From Xanthomonas vesicatoria ATCC 35937 (GTDB lineage Bacteria; Pseudomonadota; Gammaproteobacteria; Xanthomonadales; Xanthomonadaceae): a DNA stretch of 64,000 nt. The stretch spans positions 2,108,001 through 2,172,000 of the forward strand of contig NZ_CP018725.1 of the NCBI RefSeq assembly GCF_001908725.1, given 5' to 3'. A program made the position numbers and the translations under genes. This document shows positions 1 to 11,777 of this stretch, piece by piece (position 1 is the stretch's first letter; each line of letters opens with the position of its first letter). The notes beneath the pieces are model-generated. The model saw only the letters and a list, made by a program, of their open reading frames with translations. It had not been told where the DNA came from and made no database searches.

Positions 1-587
1 TAGAACTCGCCCTGTGCATTGTTGTTGGACAAACCACCCAGCCAACGTCGCAGTGCGGTGGATTCGGCGGTGAGGATGCCGGTGTTGATGGTGCGGATGC
101 GCCGCTGCTCGTCGTTGGCGTCCTTCTGCTCGATGATCGCCGCCACCTTGCCTTCGGCATCGCGCAGGATGCGTCCGTAGCCGGTGGGGTTGGCGAGTTC
201 GGCGACCAGCACCGCCATCCGGCCGGGTGCATGCAGCAACTGCAACAGGCTCTCGCTCTGGATCAGCGGCACATCGCCGTACAGCACCAGCACGGTGGCC
301 GCATCCGGAATCGCATCCATCGCCTGTTGCACCGCGTGGCCGGTGCCGAGCTGCTGCTGTTGCTCGGCCCACTGCAGATCGGCTTGCCCGGCAAAGGCGG
401 CCCGTACCTGATCGCCACCATGCCCGTAGACGATGTGGACCGCGGCCGGCTGCAGCTGCCGAGCGGTGGCGATGACATGCGCCAACATCGGCTGGCCCGC
501 CAACGGCTGCAGCACCTTGGGCAAGGACGAGCGCATGCGCTTGCCCTCGCCCGCAGCCAGGATCACGACGTGCAGGGGCAGGGTCAT
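1..587 (-). CDS. glmU: Bifunctional UDP-GlcNAc pyrophosphorylase / GlcN-1-P acetyltransferase GlmU (N-terminal part, cut by window edge)
   Basis: The reading frame starts at ATG 587 and runs off the left edge, so only about 195 N-terminal residues are present. They form the uridyltransferase half. The nucleotide-binding motif LAAGEGKRM lies at residues 10-18 with the conserved Lys24, LGTGHAV at 80-86, and YGDVPL at 103-108 with the metal-binding Asp105. GlmU makes UDP-N-acetylglucosamine for peptidoglycan and LPS in the cytosol. The C-terminal acetyltransferase left-handed beta-helix would be outside the window. It lies downstream of the ATP synthase operon in the same direction, with two other genes in between. 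Family assignment is secure; integrity of the whole gene cannot be judged. Confidence 0.95.
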   Translation of the reverse strand, partial: MTLPLHVVILAAGEGKRMRSSLPKVLQPLAGQPMLAHVIATARQLQPAAVHIVYGHGGDQVRAAFAGQADLQWAEQQQQLGTGHAVQQAMDAIPDAATVLVLYGDVPLIQSESLLQLLHAPGRMAVLVAELANPTGYGRILRDAEGKVAAIIEQKDANDEQRRIRTINTGILTAESTALRRWLGGLSNNNAQGEF

Positions 588-733
588 CAAGAATTCCAAA
601 GGCGGGAGATGGGCCAAATTCTAGTCGCAGCCATGCAAAATCGCGTGCTCGATCGATGCCTGAAACACGCGATGACAACTTTTTAAGCGGTGCGCCCGCT
701 AGGATGGGCGCCCTTTCTTCGTCGCCGGCACGC

Positions 734-1120
734 ATGAGCCTGTTCCGCCAAGGCAGCCAGTTCACCCTGATTGGCGGCCTGCAATTGGCTGTGGATTGCG
801 GCATCTTCATCGCCGCCACTGCCGCCGGCATGCCGACGGTGCCGGCCAATCTGCTCGGGCGCATCAGTGGCGCGGTGCTGGGTTTCTGGCTCAATGGCCG
901 CTACACCTTCGCCCAGCAGGGCGGTGGCGCACGCCTGGGCTGGCAGCGCTTCCGCCGCTTTGCGGTGATGTGGCTGGCGCTGACCGTGATCAGCACCTGG
1001 CTGCTGTCGGCGACGGTGGATCTGGTCGGTCTGCGCCAGGCCTGGTTGGCCAAGCCGCTGGTCGAAGGCGGCCTGGCGATCGTGTCGTTCTTTCTCGGCC
1101 GGCATGTTGTGTATCGCTGA
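734..1120 (+). CDS. GtrA-like family membrane protein
   Basis: 128 residues from ATG 734; an in-frame ATG at 656 would add 26 residues that are not membrane-like, so the shorter start is preferred. Four hydrophobic segments are visible. The conserved GtrA features are FTLIGGLQ near the N-terminus and the FWLNGRYTF block at the end of the second helix. GtrA proteins are thought to help flip undecaprenyl-linked sugars across the inner membrane for surface polysaccharide or LPS modification. No glycosyltransferase partner is adjacent, so the substrate is unknown. It is transcribed divergently from glmU across a 146-bp gap. Confidence 0.85.
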   Translation: MSLFRQGSQFTLIGGLQLAVDCGIFIAATAAGMPTVPANLLGRISGAVLGFWLNGRYTFAQQGGGARLGWQRFRRFAVMWLALTVISTWLLSATVDLVGLRQAWLAKPLVEGGLAIVSFFLGRHVVYR

Positions 1121-1504
1121 GGCAAGGCAAGCGACCGGCCGCATGGCCTACCCCAGCGTGCGCTCGACCTGAGTCCGTAGGGTATGCGCCCGCTTTCGAC
1201 CTGGAGCGCGGCCAACGAGGACCCCATGGAGTTGGCGCAGGCGCTTGGCCACATCGCTCTGTCGGTCGAAGGCGACGTCAGCTACGCGTCTTGCGACCTC
1301 CACTCTGACGCCGCTGCACAAAGCGAGGGGCGCCGCATCCGGAAGATGCGGTAAAGACGTCGCACCATAAACAGATGGGAGGGCAGACGTTCCTGACCGC
1401 AGACCGGTTGATCGCCCGGCTCCACAGCCACCCGCGCGCAGACCACCACGCGGCACTGCATCATCGGCTCGACTGCATCCATCCACCTGGTCGATGACCA
1501 CCAG
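1121..1504. other. Gap without a supportable gene
   Basis: 384 bp between the GtrA-like gene and the chorismate mutase gene. Short open frames exist on both strands but none has a recognisable family, a ribosome binding site and sensible codon use together. A small perfect inverted repeat (CCGCATC, loop CGGAA, GATGCGG) lies at 1333-1351 without a T-tract. The gap could hold a decayed gene; I could not identify one. Confidence 0.5.
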
Positions 1505-2092
1505 CTAGGACTTGTTGCCCACCTGCTGGCAGAAGTCGCCCAGGCTGCGCACCAGTGCGGCACGATGCAGCGCGTCCAGTTGCCATTGCGCGGCATAGTG
1601 CGCGGCCGCACGCGCGGTGCTGGTTGCGCACTCGGGAGCAGCCCGCGCCGAACCTGCGGCCGCCAATGCGTCGAGTAACTCACCTTGCAGTTGATCCAGG
1701 CGCGCGCGCAGCGTGGTCAGATCCGGGCGGGCGGTCTCCGGCGCGCGGCCCCGCTCATGCCAATGATTCAGCAGTGCGTATTGCACCGCCTTGTTGGCCT
1801 CGATCTGCGCGGCAAAGAAGCGCACCGCGTCATCGGGCTCCAGTCCATGCGCGGAGGCCTGATCGCGCACGCTCAGCAATACCGCCGCTTCGCGCGTCTG
1901 ATCCAATACCGGCTTGCCGCTATCCCACTTGCTCAGCGCTACCGCATCGCCGATGGCATTGCGCTGCACGATGCGGTCCAGCAGCGGATCCAGCGCCGGC
2001 TGGCTGCGGGCCGGCAACGCGCAACCCAGGAGGGCAACCGCAAGCGTGCAAGTCAGTGCATAACCGCGAAAGCCGTCGATCGAGCGGGTCAT
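1505..2092 (-). CDS. aroQ: Secreted (periplasmic) chorismate mutase, AroQ gamma type
   Basis: 195 residues from ATG 2092; GAGGA lies about 11 bases upstream, and longer in-frame starts would displace the signal peptide. Residues 1-30 look like a signal peptide (hydrophobic core 11-23, ALPARSQ cleavage region). The mature part has the all-helical AroQ active-site pattern: Arg44 region, Lys55, GKPVLDQTRE at 59-68, and Gln96/Glu98 of the last catalytic helix. It converts chorismate to prephenate. The gamma subclass is exported, unlike the cytosolic enzyme of phenylalanine synthesis, and is known from Xanthomonas and several plant and animal pathogens, where roles outside biosynthesis are suspected. 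Monocistronic. Confidence 0.88.
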   Translation of the reverse strand: MTRSIDGFRGYALTCTLAVALLGCALPARSQPALDPLLDRIVQRNAIGDAVALSKWDSGKPVLDQTREAAVLLSVRDQASAHGLEPDDAVRFFAAQIEANKAVQYALLNHWHERGRAPETARPDLTTLRARLDQLQGELLDALAAAGSARAAPECATSTARAAAHYAAQWQLDALHRAALVRSLGDFCQQVGNKS

Positions 2093-2221
2093 GGAGGTGT
2101 CCTCAACGTCGTGGGTGACCATGCCATGCCGCAATGAAGCGCTGCATGGCAACCAGCCACGCAGTGTGCGCGCTGTCGGCAATACGCGGCCGTGTGCCAC
2201 GCAGGCGCATCTCCAAAAACG

Positions 2222-2250
2222 AAAAACGCCGACACGAAGGTCGGCGTTTT
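2222..2250 (-). terminator. Rho-independent terminator of the atp operon (probably bidirectional)
   Basis: An 11-bp perfect stem, AAAACGCCGAC at 2223-2233 pairing with 2240-2250, closes a 6-base loop. Reading on the minus strand the hairpin is followed by a run of five T. It sits about 75 bp past the atpC stop. The A/T flanks make it usable from the other strand too, though only the minus-strand operon obviously needs it. Confidence 0.88.
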
Positions 2251-2322
2251 CAATCCATCTCTGCAGGCGGTAGTGCAGCTGAAGCGTGTCGCTTGCCCAG
2301 ACACACTGGGCCAGGCAATCGA

Positions 2323-2745
2323 TCAGTGCTTGAGGTTGCGACGCAGACGCTCCAGCGCCTGCAGCTGCACCGTTGCCTCGGCAAGCTGACGCTGCGCCTG
2401 GGCGACGTCCACCGTGTCGCCCCGGTTGGCCAGCAGACGCTCGGCTTCTTCCTTGACCTTGCGGACCGCAGCCTCGTCGATGTCCTGCGCACGCACCGCA
2501 GTGTCGACCAGCACGGTCACCACCTGCGGCTGCACTTCCAGGATGCCGCCAGAGATGGCGAAGTCCAGCTGTTCGCCACTGGCGGTGGTGACCACCACCT
2601 TGCCCGGCTTTAGGCGCGTGATCAACGGCGCGTGCTTGGGCGCGATGCCCAGCTCGCCCAACTCGCCGGTGGCGACGACCAGCGTCGCCTCACCGTGGAA
2701 GATTTCCTTCTCGGCGCTGACGATGTCGCAACGGATAGTGCTCAT
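2323..2745 (-). CDS. atpC: F1Fo ATP synthase subunit epsilon
   Basis: 140 residues, the normal length. An N-terminal beta-sandwich (about 1-85; the motif [15 protein letters not shown] is typical) is followed by a two-helix C-terminal domain rich in Ala, Glu and Arg. Epsilon is part of the rotating central stalk and inhibits ATP hydrolysis. It is the last gene of the operon; a 168-bp gap carrying a hairpin repeat separates it from atpD, and a terminator follows. Confidence 0.98.
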   Translation of the reverse strand: MSTIRCDIVSAEKEIFHGEATLVVATGELGELGIAPKHAPLITRLKPGKVVVTTASGEQLDFAISGGILEVQPQVVTVLVDTAVRAQDIDEAAVRKVKEEAERLLANRGDTVDVAQAQRQLAEATVQLQALERLRRNLKH

Positions 2746-2772
2746 GGTGCCTCACTGTAGTGAGGCGGGAAT

Positions 2773-2889
2773 GGAGAATCGGGAATCGGGAATGGGAAGA
2801 GCGGTTGGTTGCGCACTCTTCGTGATTCCCGTAGTTCCGACTCGCCTACTACCCGCCTTTACGATTCCCGATTCCCGATTCCCGATTCC
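2773..2889. repeat. GATTCCC-type inverted array between atpC and atpD
   Basis: The left arm at about 2773-2797 consists of GGGAATC-like heptamers and the right arm at 2862-2889 of CGATTCC-like heptamers in opposite orientation, about 65 bp apart. The arms are complementary, so the transcript can fold into a long hairpin between the two genes. Related arrays occur at 4358-4440, 5322-5483 and 22611-22723. Confidence 0.75.
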
Positions 2890-2913
2890 AGCCGCACAGC
2901 GACTGGGATCGCA

Positions 2914-4439
<1,526 letters not shown>

Positions 4440-4440
<1 letters not shown>

Positions 4441-5303
4441 TATACGGCGGCCGCGCCGCTGACGATTTCCGAAATTTCCTGGGTGATCGCCGCCTGACGC
4501 GCCTTGTTGTAGACCAGTTGCAAGGTGCCGATCATCTTGTTGGCGTTGTCGCTGGCGGCCTTCATCGCCACCATGCGCGCGGCATGTTCGGATGCCACGT
4601 TTTCCAGCACCGCCTGATACACCAGCGACTCGATGTAACGCGTCATCACGTGCTCCAGCACGGTCGCGGCATCGGGCTCGTACAGGTAATCCCAATCGTG
4701 GTGCGCCACCTTGTGCTCGGCAGCCGGCAGCGGCAGCAGCTGATCGAAGCTGGCCTTCTGGGTCATGGTGTTCACGAAGCGGTTGTAGACCAGATACACG
4801 CGGTCCACCTTGCCGTCGATATAGGCATCGATCATTACCTTGATCACACCGATCAGCTGCTCCACCTGCGGGCTGTCGCCCAGGTGAGTCACGCTGCCGA
4901 CCATGTTGACCTTGATGCGACGGAAGAAGGCCGAGGCCTTCTGACCGATGGTCACCACGTCGATCTCGGCGCCCTTGTCCTGCCACGGGCGCACTTCGCC
5001 CAGCATCTTGCGGAACAGGTTGTTGTTCAGACCGCCGGCCAAGCCACGGTCAGAAGAGATCACGATGTAACCGACCCGCTTGACCTGCTCACGCTCGACC
5101 AGAAACGGATGCTGGAAATCGGTGCTGGCCTGCGCCAGATGCCCGATCACCTGCTTCATCGCCTGCGCATACGGACGCGAGGTCTTCATGCGCTCCTGCG
5201 CCTTGCGGATCTTGGAGGCCGAGACCATTTCGAGCGCGCGCGTCACCTTGCGGGTGTTCTGCACGCTCTTGATCTTGGTTTTGATTTCGCGTCCGCCTGC
5301 CAT
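4440..5303 (-). CDS. atpG: F1Fo ATP synthase subunit gamma
   Basis: 287 residues from ATG 5303. The open frame extends 25 codons upstream, but those run into the repeat array and do not match the family; MAGGREIK is the normal N-terminus. The family signature is present at both ends of the coiled coil: [19 protein letters not shown] near the N-terminus, and a C-terminal helix with [19 protein letters not shown]. Gamma is the rotating shaft linking the c-ring to the catalytic hexamer. Confidence 0.98.
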
Positions 5304-5321
5304 TGCTCGCTCGCTTCGCTC

Positions 5322-5483
5322 GTGGGAATCGGGATTCGGGATTCGGGAATGGCCAAAGCATCCCACGTCCCGCACCACGACTTCCGAATACCTAATCTGA
5401 AGATTCGAAACGATGGTCGAGGATCAACAAGCCCTCGACCAACCGCTCTTACAAATCCCGAATGCCCAATCCCGAATCCCGGC
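5322..5483. repeat. GATTCCC-type inverted array between atpG and atpA
   Basis: The left arm at about 5322-5352 (GGGATTC units) and the right arm at about 5455-5483 (AATCCCG units) are complementary and enclose about 100 bp. It occupies most of the 184-bp gap. With the arrays at 2773 and 4358 it is the third such element inside one operon. Confidence 0.72.
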
Positions 5484-5487
5484 GCCC

Positions 5488-7035
<1,548 letters not shown>

Positions 7036-7082
7036 CGTTCAGTCCTAGGTGCCGGCCGCGAGGGCCATGCGTTTATGTGAAT

Positions 7083-7610
7083 TCAGTGGGCGAGCGAGCT
7101 TTGCAGACGCGCAAGCTTGCCCTTCAGCGAGCCGTCGATGACCACGTCGCCGGTGTCGATCACCGCGCCGCCGATCAACGAAGCATCCACCGCGGTAGTG
7201 ATGTCCACTTCGCGGCCAAAACGCTTCTTCAGCGCAGCAGCGATCGTGTCCAGTTCCGCCGGGCTCATTGCAGCCGCCGAGGTCACCGTCGCCTTGACGA
7301 CGTGTTCGGCTTCGGCACGCAATTGTTCGTACAGTCCTGCCACTTCTGGCAGCAGCGACAGCCGCTGCGCGTCGGCCAGCACGCCGAGGAAACGCAGATA
7401 GTCCTCGCCCGCCTGCGGCGGCGCTAGCAAGGTCACTGCCTGATCCTGGCCCAGGGCCGGGTTGAGCAGCAACGCAGCCACGCGCGGGTCGCCGGCCACC
7501 TGGGCCGAAAACGCCAGCGCATCGGACCAGGGCGCGAAGTTGCCGCCCTCACGCGCGATCGCAAACGCGGCGCGGCCGTACGGACGGGCAAGGGTGAGGG
7601 CCTGACTCAT
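7083..7610 (-). CDS. atpH: F1Fo ATP synthase subunit delta
   Basis: 175 residues, normal length. The N-terminus [13 protein letters not shown] and the C-terminal block with [20 protein letters not shown] are classic for delta/OSCP. It joins F1 to the peripheral stalk. Only 3 bp separate it from the atpF stop, which suggests translational coupling. Confidence 0.97.
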   Translation of the reverse strand: MSQALTLARPYGRAAFAIAREGGNFAPWSDALAFSAQVAGDPRVAALLLNPALGQDQAVTLLAPPQAGEDYLRFLGVLADAQRLSLLPEVAGLYEQLRAEAEHVVKATVTSAAAMSPAELDTIAAALKKRFGREVDITTAVDASLIGGAVIDTGDVVIDGSLKGKLARLQSSLAH

Positions 7611-7613
7611 CGA

Positions 7614-8084
7614 TTAAATCTCCGCCGCCAGCTCGTCGAGCAGCGCCTTGTGGGCGTTGGCATCGATTTCGCGCTTGAGCAGCTTCTCGGCACCGCTGAC
7701 GGCCAGCACGGACACCTGCTTGCGCAGTTCCTCGCGGGCACGCGTGGCGGACGCGTCGATCTCGGTCTGTGCCAGATCCTTCTGACGGTTGGCTTCGGCA
7801 ATTGCCTCGAGCTTGGCCGCTTCGATGATCTGGTTGGCGCGCGCATGGGCCTGATCGATGATCTCGTTGGCCTTGGTGCGTGCGTCCTTCAATGCTTCGT
7901 TGACCTTTTCCTGCGCCTGCGCCAGATCCTTCTGACTGCGATCGGCTGCGGCAAGACCTTCAGCGATCTTTTGCTGACGCTCTTCGATCGCCTGCAGCAG
8001 CGGCGGCCAGATCTTGGTCGCGACGATCCAGATCAGACCGGCGAAGGCCAGCGCCTGGGCAAAGATGGTAAGGGTGATATCCAT
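7614..8084 (-). CDS. atpF: F1Fo ATP synthase subunit b
   Basis: 156 residues. One N-terminal membrane helix (about 4-26) is followed by a long charged helix rich in Ala, Gln, Glu and Lys, the dimeric coiled-coil peripheral stalk. The motif [15 protein letters not shown] just after the membrane helix is conserved in gammaproteobacterial b subunits. It lies between atpE and atpH as usual. Confidence 0.97.
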   Translation of the reverse strand: MDITLTIFAQALAFAGLIWIVATKIWPPLLQAIEERQQKIAEGLAAADRSQKDLAQAQEKVNEALKDARTKANEIIDQAHARANQIIEAAKLEAIAEANRQKDLAQTEIDASATRAREELRKQVSVLAVSGAEKLLKREIDANAHKALLDELAAEI

Positions 8085-8197
8085 GGGTCGCTCAATCGCT
8101 GTTTAGGGGTGAAAGCGCCGCCGCAGTGGCGACGCTTTCCGACCTTCATCCGCGGACGCAGCCGCACGGGCTGCCTCCACATCCTGCTACCGCTGGA

Positions 8198-8572
<375 letters not shown>

Positions 8573-9373
8573 TCAGTGACTGTCTTCGGCCAGGCTCAGA
8601 TACACGATCGACAGCATCATGAAAATGAAGGCCTGCAGCGGAATCACCAACAGGTGGAACAGCATCCAGCCGAGGCCGAATACGCCGCCAGCGACCATGC
8701 CGGCGATGCCCGCACCGCCCAGCACCCAGATCAGCAGGAAGACGATCTCGCCGCCGAACATGTTGCCGAACAGTCGCATCGCCAACGAAATCGGCTTGCT
8801 CAGCCACTCGACGATGTTCAAAAGCAGGTTGAACGGCATCATCCACTTGCCGAACGGCGCCGTCAGGAATTCCTTCGTCATACCGCCCACGCCCTTGGAG
8901 CGCAGCGAGAAGACGATCATCAGGAAGAACACGCTGATCGACATGCCCAAGGTGGCGTTGACGTCGGCGGTGGGCACCGGCTTCCAGGCATGAATGCCTG
9001 CCCAGCCCAGCGGAATGGCGATGAAATCGGCCGGAACCATCTTGATGAGATTCATCAACAGGATCCAGAAGAAGATGGTGATCGCAATTGGCGTCACCAG
9101 CTTGCTGCTGCCGTGATAGGTGTCCTTGGCCTGCCGGTCGACAAATTCCAGGCAAATTTCCACGAACGCCTGCCACTTGCCCGGCACGCCGGCCGTGGCA
9201 TTGCGGGTCGCCGTCCAGAACGCCAGCACCATGACCAGGCCCATCAACACCGCCATGACCAGGGTGTCGACGTGGATGGTCCAAAACGTGCCGCCACCCT
9301 CGCGAACCGGATAGATCAGGTTCTGCAAGTGATGCTGGATATAGGAGGTAGGGGTTGCTGCCTCGCCCGCCAT
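8573..9373 (-). CDS. atpB: F1Fo ATP synthase subunit a
   Basis: 266 residues with five to six membrane helices. The essential arginine facing the c-ring is Arg200 in LAMRLFGNMFGGEI. The C-terminal helix pair carries the conserved Gln in PLQAFIF. Forms the two proton half-channels. It starts 25 bp after the atpI stop. Confidence 0.98.
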   Translation of the reverse strand: MAGEAATPTSYIQHHLQNLIYPVREGGGTFWTIHVDTLVMAVLMGLVMVLAFWTATRNATAGVPGKWQAFVEICLEFVDRQAKDTYHGSSKLVTPIAITIFFWILLMNLIKMVPADFIAIPLGWAGIHAWKPVPTADVNATLGMSISVFFLMIVFSLRSKGVGGMTKEFLTAPFGKWMMPFNLLLNIVEWLSKPISLAMRLFGNMFGGEIVFLLIWVLGGAGIAGMVAGGVFGLGWMLFHLLVIPLQAFIFMMLSIVYLSLAEDSH

Positions 9374-9398
9374 GTGTCTGGAGCCCTTTAAGTTCGAA

Positions 9399-9764
9399 TC
9401 AACGTCTGGCCAGAGCCAGAACCTGAAAAATCAACCCGATGGCGATACCCGCCAACAGAGCCAGAGGAGGCAGCCGCCACAGGGCAAAGCCCAGCGACAA
9501 CGCCGCAAATACCAACACCCACTTCAGCACCATCGCCAGCACCAACCGCACCATCGCGATGCCTGCTGCCTGGATGCCACCACCGAGCGCGGTACGTGCC
9601 GCAACCCAACCGCCCAGTACCGTTGCAAACCCGGTCAATGCCAGACCGGCAGAGTAACGGGGACCGACCAACAGCAACCCCAGACTGGTTATAGCTACGG
9701 CGGCAAGCGGATATACCGCAGCGCGCAGCATCAACCGCCGACCCGCGTCAACGGAGTTCAGCAC
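9399..9764 (-). CDS. atpI: ATP synthase subunit I
   Basis: 121 residues, four hydrophobic segments, beginning at GTG 9764; AAGG lies about nine bases upstream on the minus strand. AtpI proteins are small membrane proteins that help assemble the c-ring and are not part of the finished enzyme. Position as first gene, directly before atpB, supports the name more than the weakly conserved sequence does. Confidence 0.9.
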   Translation of the reverse strand: MLNSVDAGRRLMLRAAVYPLAAVAITSLGLLLVGPRYSAGLALTGFATVLGGWVAARTALGGGIQAAGIAMVRLVLAMVLKWVLVFAALSLGFALWRLPPLALLAGIAIGLIFQVLALARR

Positions 9765-9801
9765 TACGGTTACCTTACGTGTGAATGAGGGGGAAGCGCA
9801 G

Positions 9802-9831
9802 TTGCGCCTCGTCTAGCCGCGAAAGTATAGC
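9802..9831 (+). promoter_or_regulatory. Candidate promoter of a small RNA, overlapping the atp promoter
   Basis: TTGCGC (9802-9807) and TATAGC (9826-9831) with an 18-bp spacer. A start near 9838 followed by the terminator ending at about 10022 predicts an RNA of about 185 bases. The shared TATA core means both polymerases would compete for nearly the same site. Confidence 0.4.
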
Positions 9832-9853
9832 AATGGGACAAATTGCGAGACAA
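9824..9853 (-). promoter_or_regulatory. Candidate promoter of the atp operon
   Basis: On the minus strand TTGTCT (9848-9853) and TATACT (9824-9829) are separated by 18 bp, resembling sigma-70 -35 and -10 boxes. This would start transcription near 9817, about 50 bases before the atpI GTG. The -10 overlaps the -10 of the divergent candidate promoter at 9802-9831. Confidence 0.5.
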
Positions 9854-10022
9854 CCGGCAAAGGTCATTCGCTGCTGCAGCGCACCAAGAACCTGCCGCGG
9901 CGGCGGGTGGGAACTTTGCCACAAACTGGCGGTCGGAACCTACGAGGCCTGCACATCCTCGTCGAAAGGTACCGCCGCAGGTCGCGTATGGGAGCCCTGG
10001 GAGACCGGGGCTCCTGCTTTTT
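9838..10022 (+). ncRNA. Candidate structured small RNA divergent from the atp operon
   Basis: No convincing ORF lies here, yet the segment has a promoter-like sequence upstream, a strong intrinsic terminator at its end and nested complementary blocks. GGCAAAG (9856-9862) pairs with CTTTGCC (9914-9920). CCTGC (9891-9895) could pair with GCAGG (9977-9981), though this would cross the first stem. A long arm pairs GGCGGT (9928-9933) with ACCGCC (9971-9976), ACCT (9938-9941) with AGGT (9967-9970) and ACGAGG (9942-9947) with CCTCGT (9957-9962), around a nine-base loop. I do not recognise it as 6S, 4.5S, RNase P or tmRNA. A trans-acting sRNA is the simplest reading; a very small peptide gene cannot be excluded. 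Confidence 0.5.
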
Positions 10023-10025
10023 ACG
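9991..10025 (+). terminator. Rho-independent terminator of the small RNA candidate
   Basis: The ten-pair stem 9991-10000 / 10005-10014, with one G-T pair, closes the tetraloop GAGA and is followed by TGCTTTTT. The minus-strand side lacks a T-tract, so it acts on plus-strand transcripts. No annotated gene precedes it on that strand, which implies an unannotated RNA. Confidence 0.85.
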
Positions 10026-10398
10026 CATTTTGTCGCACCCTGACACTTTCCCATCCGCGGTCCAATCCGCTGCAGTGCACGATCGATTCGGTCTCGCCGG
10101 CGCCGCAACGAGGGCTCCCATGCCGCTTGAGTCGGCTTGAGTTGCGCAGTGCACGGCGACAACCGTACCTGTAGGTATGCACTGCGACACACTTTTTGCA
10201 TGTCGTTTCCAGGGAGAGTTTTCTTGATGCCAACGCGCCATGCCCATGCCCATTAGGCGTGCGGACCGTTTTGTCCGATTGCTATGTCCGCCTTCACAGT
10301 TGTGCGACAGGTTCTTCACTTATGGAAGACGCCAGCTTATCGATAGTGCGCGCCACTGGCCCAAACGGCCTGACCATTCCAAGAATCCGGAGCTCCCC
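10023..10398. other. Leader region of the outer-membrane protein gene
   Basis: 376 bp between the small RNA terminator and the ATG at 10399. It should contain the promoter of the outer-membrane protein gene, but no box pair stands out. Short open frames here look spurious. Confidence 0.4.
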
Positions 10399-11211
10399 AT
10401 GAAACACCTCCTCGCACTGGCGATCCCGTGCGTTCTGGCCGTCGCCTACGTCGCGCCCGCACACGCCGAAGATACCGACGACCGCTTCCAGCTTCGCCTC
10501 GGTGCGATGAATGTGGACAACGACAACACCATCCGCGGCAATACGCTGCTGGCGGGCAACAACGTGTCGGTCAACGAAGATTTCAAGCTGGGCGGCCAGG
10601 AATGGGAACCGCGCGTCGATGGCGTGTTCCGCATCAGCACCCGTCAGCGCCTGATCTTCGACTACTTCAAGTACGACAAGGATCGCCGCGAAACCCTGAC
10701 CCAGGACCTGAGCGCCGGCGGCGTCACCGTGCCAACCGGCAGCTTCATCAAGGGTGAACTGAAGTATCAGGTCGCCACCTTGGTGTACGACTACTCGGTC
10801 ATCGATTCGCCGGAACTCAGCCTGGGCCTGCAGATCGGTGCGGAGTACGCAAAGGTTGAAGCCAATGCCTACGCCGACCTGGGCAGCGTATTCAGTGGCG
10901 ATGTGGTGGACGAAAGCGAAGACGGCGCAGCGCCGGTGGTGGGTATCCGCTTCACTGCACGCCCGAGCGAGCACTGGCTGTTCAATGTGCAGGGCCAGTA
11001 CCTCAACACCAGCTGGGGCGACTTCGGCGACTACGACGGCGACCTGAGCCGCGCCAATGCGATGGCCGAATACCGCTTCACCAAGAACTTCGGCATCTTC
11101 GCCGGCTACGACTGGTTCAAGCTCGATGTCGACCAGCGCGGCAGCGATGGCCTGATCGGCCTGAAGCAGGAGTTCAAGGGCCCGGTGGCAGGCGTGACGT
11201 TCGCGTTCTGA
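10399..11211 (+). CDS. Outer-membrane beta-barrel protein
   Basis: 270 residues from ATG 10399. Residues 1-23 form a clear signal peptide with AHA cleavage site. The mature protein shows alternating polar/hydrophobic strands with aromatic girdle residues (for example IFDYFKYDK and VATLVYDYSV) and ends in Phe, the usual signal for the BAM assembly machinery. Strand count suggests a barrel of eight to twelve strands. No specific family could be named; transport or adhesion functions are possible. It is a single-gene unit ending in a strong terminator. Confidence 0.8.
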   Translation: MKHLLALAIPCVLAVAYVAPAHAEDTDDRFQLRLGAMNVDNDNTIRGNTLLAGNNVSVNEDFKLGGQEWEPRVDGVFRISTRQRLIFDYFKYDKDRRETLTQDLSAGGVTVPTGSFIKGELKYQVATLVYDYSVIDSPELSLGLQIGAEYAKVEANAYADLGSVFSGDVVDESEDGAAPVVGIRFTARPSEHWLFNVQGQYLNTSWGDFGDYDGDLSRANAMAEYRFTKNFGIFAGYDWFKLDVDQRGSDGLIGLKQEFKGPVAGVTFAF

Positions 11212-11229
11212 TCTGCGCCACAGTTGCAA

Positions 11230-11264
11230 GCAAACGGCCCGCCCAGTGCGGGCCGTTTGCGTTT
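11230..11264 (+). terminator. Rho-independent terminator after the outer-membrane protein gene
   Basis: A 13-bp perfect stem (11230-11242 pairing with 11248-11260) with loop CCAGT, followed by GTTTC. It starts 18 bp after the stop codon. Confidence 0.85.
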
Positions 11265-11526
11265 CGGCTGCCCCTGCGGCGTCGCGCTGGCAAAGGGAAC
11301 AGGCGCGCAACGTCCATACCCGCTTCCGAGGCGCAACTGCGCAGCAACGCCTAGGCAGAGCTGTGCCGCCCATGCGGGTCTTGCACACCGACGCGCCAGT
11401 TGCGCGCCCTTTCAAGTCCTATCGCATTGCCACGCTGCACGGGGAGCACCGCGCCGACCAACGCACCTGGCGCGCGTGCACGTCGTCAACCAGCGGCACA
11501 GGGCCGCTGTGCATCCGCAAGGACGC

Positions 11527-11692
11527 TCACTCGACGATGCACTCGCCGCCCTTGATCCCCCTTCACCTGCCGCAGCACGGTGACGTCCCGCAGCGGATCG
11601 CCGCTGACCGCGATCAGATCGGCATAGCGGCTTGGCGCAATGGCTCCGACGTCGTTACTGCGCCCAGAGCCTCCTGGCAGGAACGGCAGCAA
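11527..11692 (-). pseudogene. C-terminal relic of an amidohydrolase
   Basis: The minus-strand reading contains GAIAPSRYADLIAVSGDPL followed by RDVTVL, the conserved C-terminal beta-sandwich segment of imidazolonepropionase-like metal-dependent amidohydrolases. After QVKG a shift of one base recovers IKGGECIVE and a stop at 11527-11529, which is how such proteins end. Only about 50 codons remain and no N-terminal metal-site domain is present. The rest of the 11265-11777 gap holds only the E3 terminator. Confidence 0.65.
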
Positions 11693-11727
11693 TCATCACC
11701 GCGATAACGCGCCCATGCCCATCACGA

Positions 11728-11754
11728 CAACGCCCCGCATCGAGCGGGGCGTTG
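11728..11754 (-). terminator. Terminator-like hairpin after lpdA
   Basis: An 11-bp perfect stem, CAACGCCCCGC at 11728-11738 pairing with 11744-11754, loop of five. It lies 23 bp past the lpdA stop. The T-tract on the minus strand is weak, so efficiency is uncertain. Confidence 0.7.
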
Positions 11755-11777
11755 CTGACGGCTACAGATCTGCGCGG

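Noticed and set aside
678..733. Promoter boxes upstream of the GtrA-like gene
   Set aside because: ATGACA and TAGGAT are present but 22 bp apart, too far for a normal sigma-70 promoter.
1333..1351. Small perfect stem as a terminator
   Set aside because: No T-tract on either side and no gene ending close enough.
1148..1501. 117-codon minus-strand frame and overlapping frames before the chorismate mutase gene
   Set aside because: No recognised family, no ribosome site and competing frames over the same bases; cannot be supported as a gene.
10294..11415. 373-codon minus-strand frame
   Set aside because: Antisense to the outer-membrane protein gene, which has a signal peptide and C-terminal Phe.
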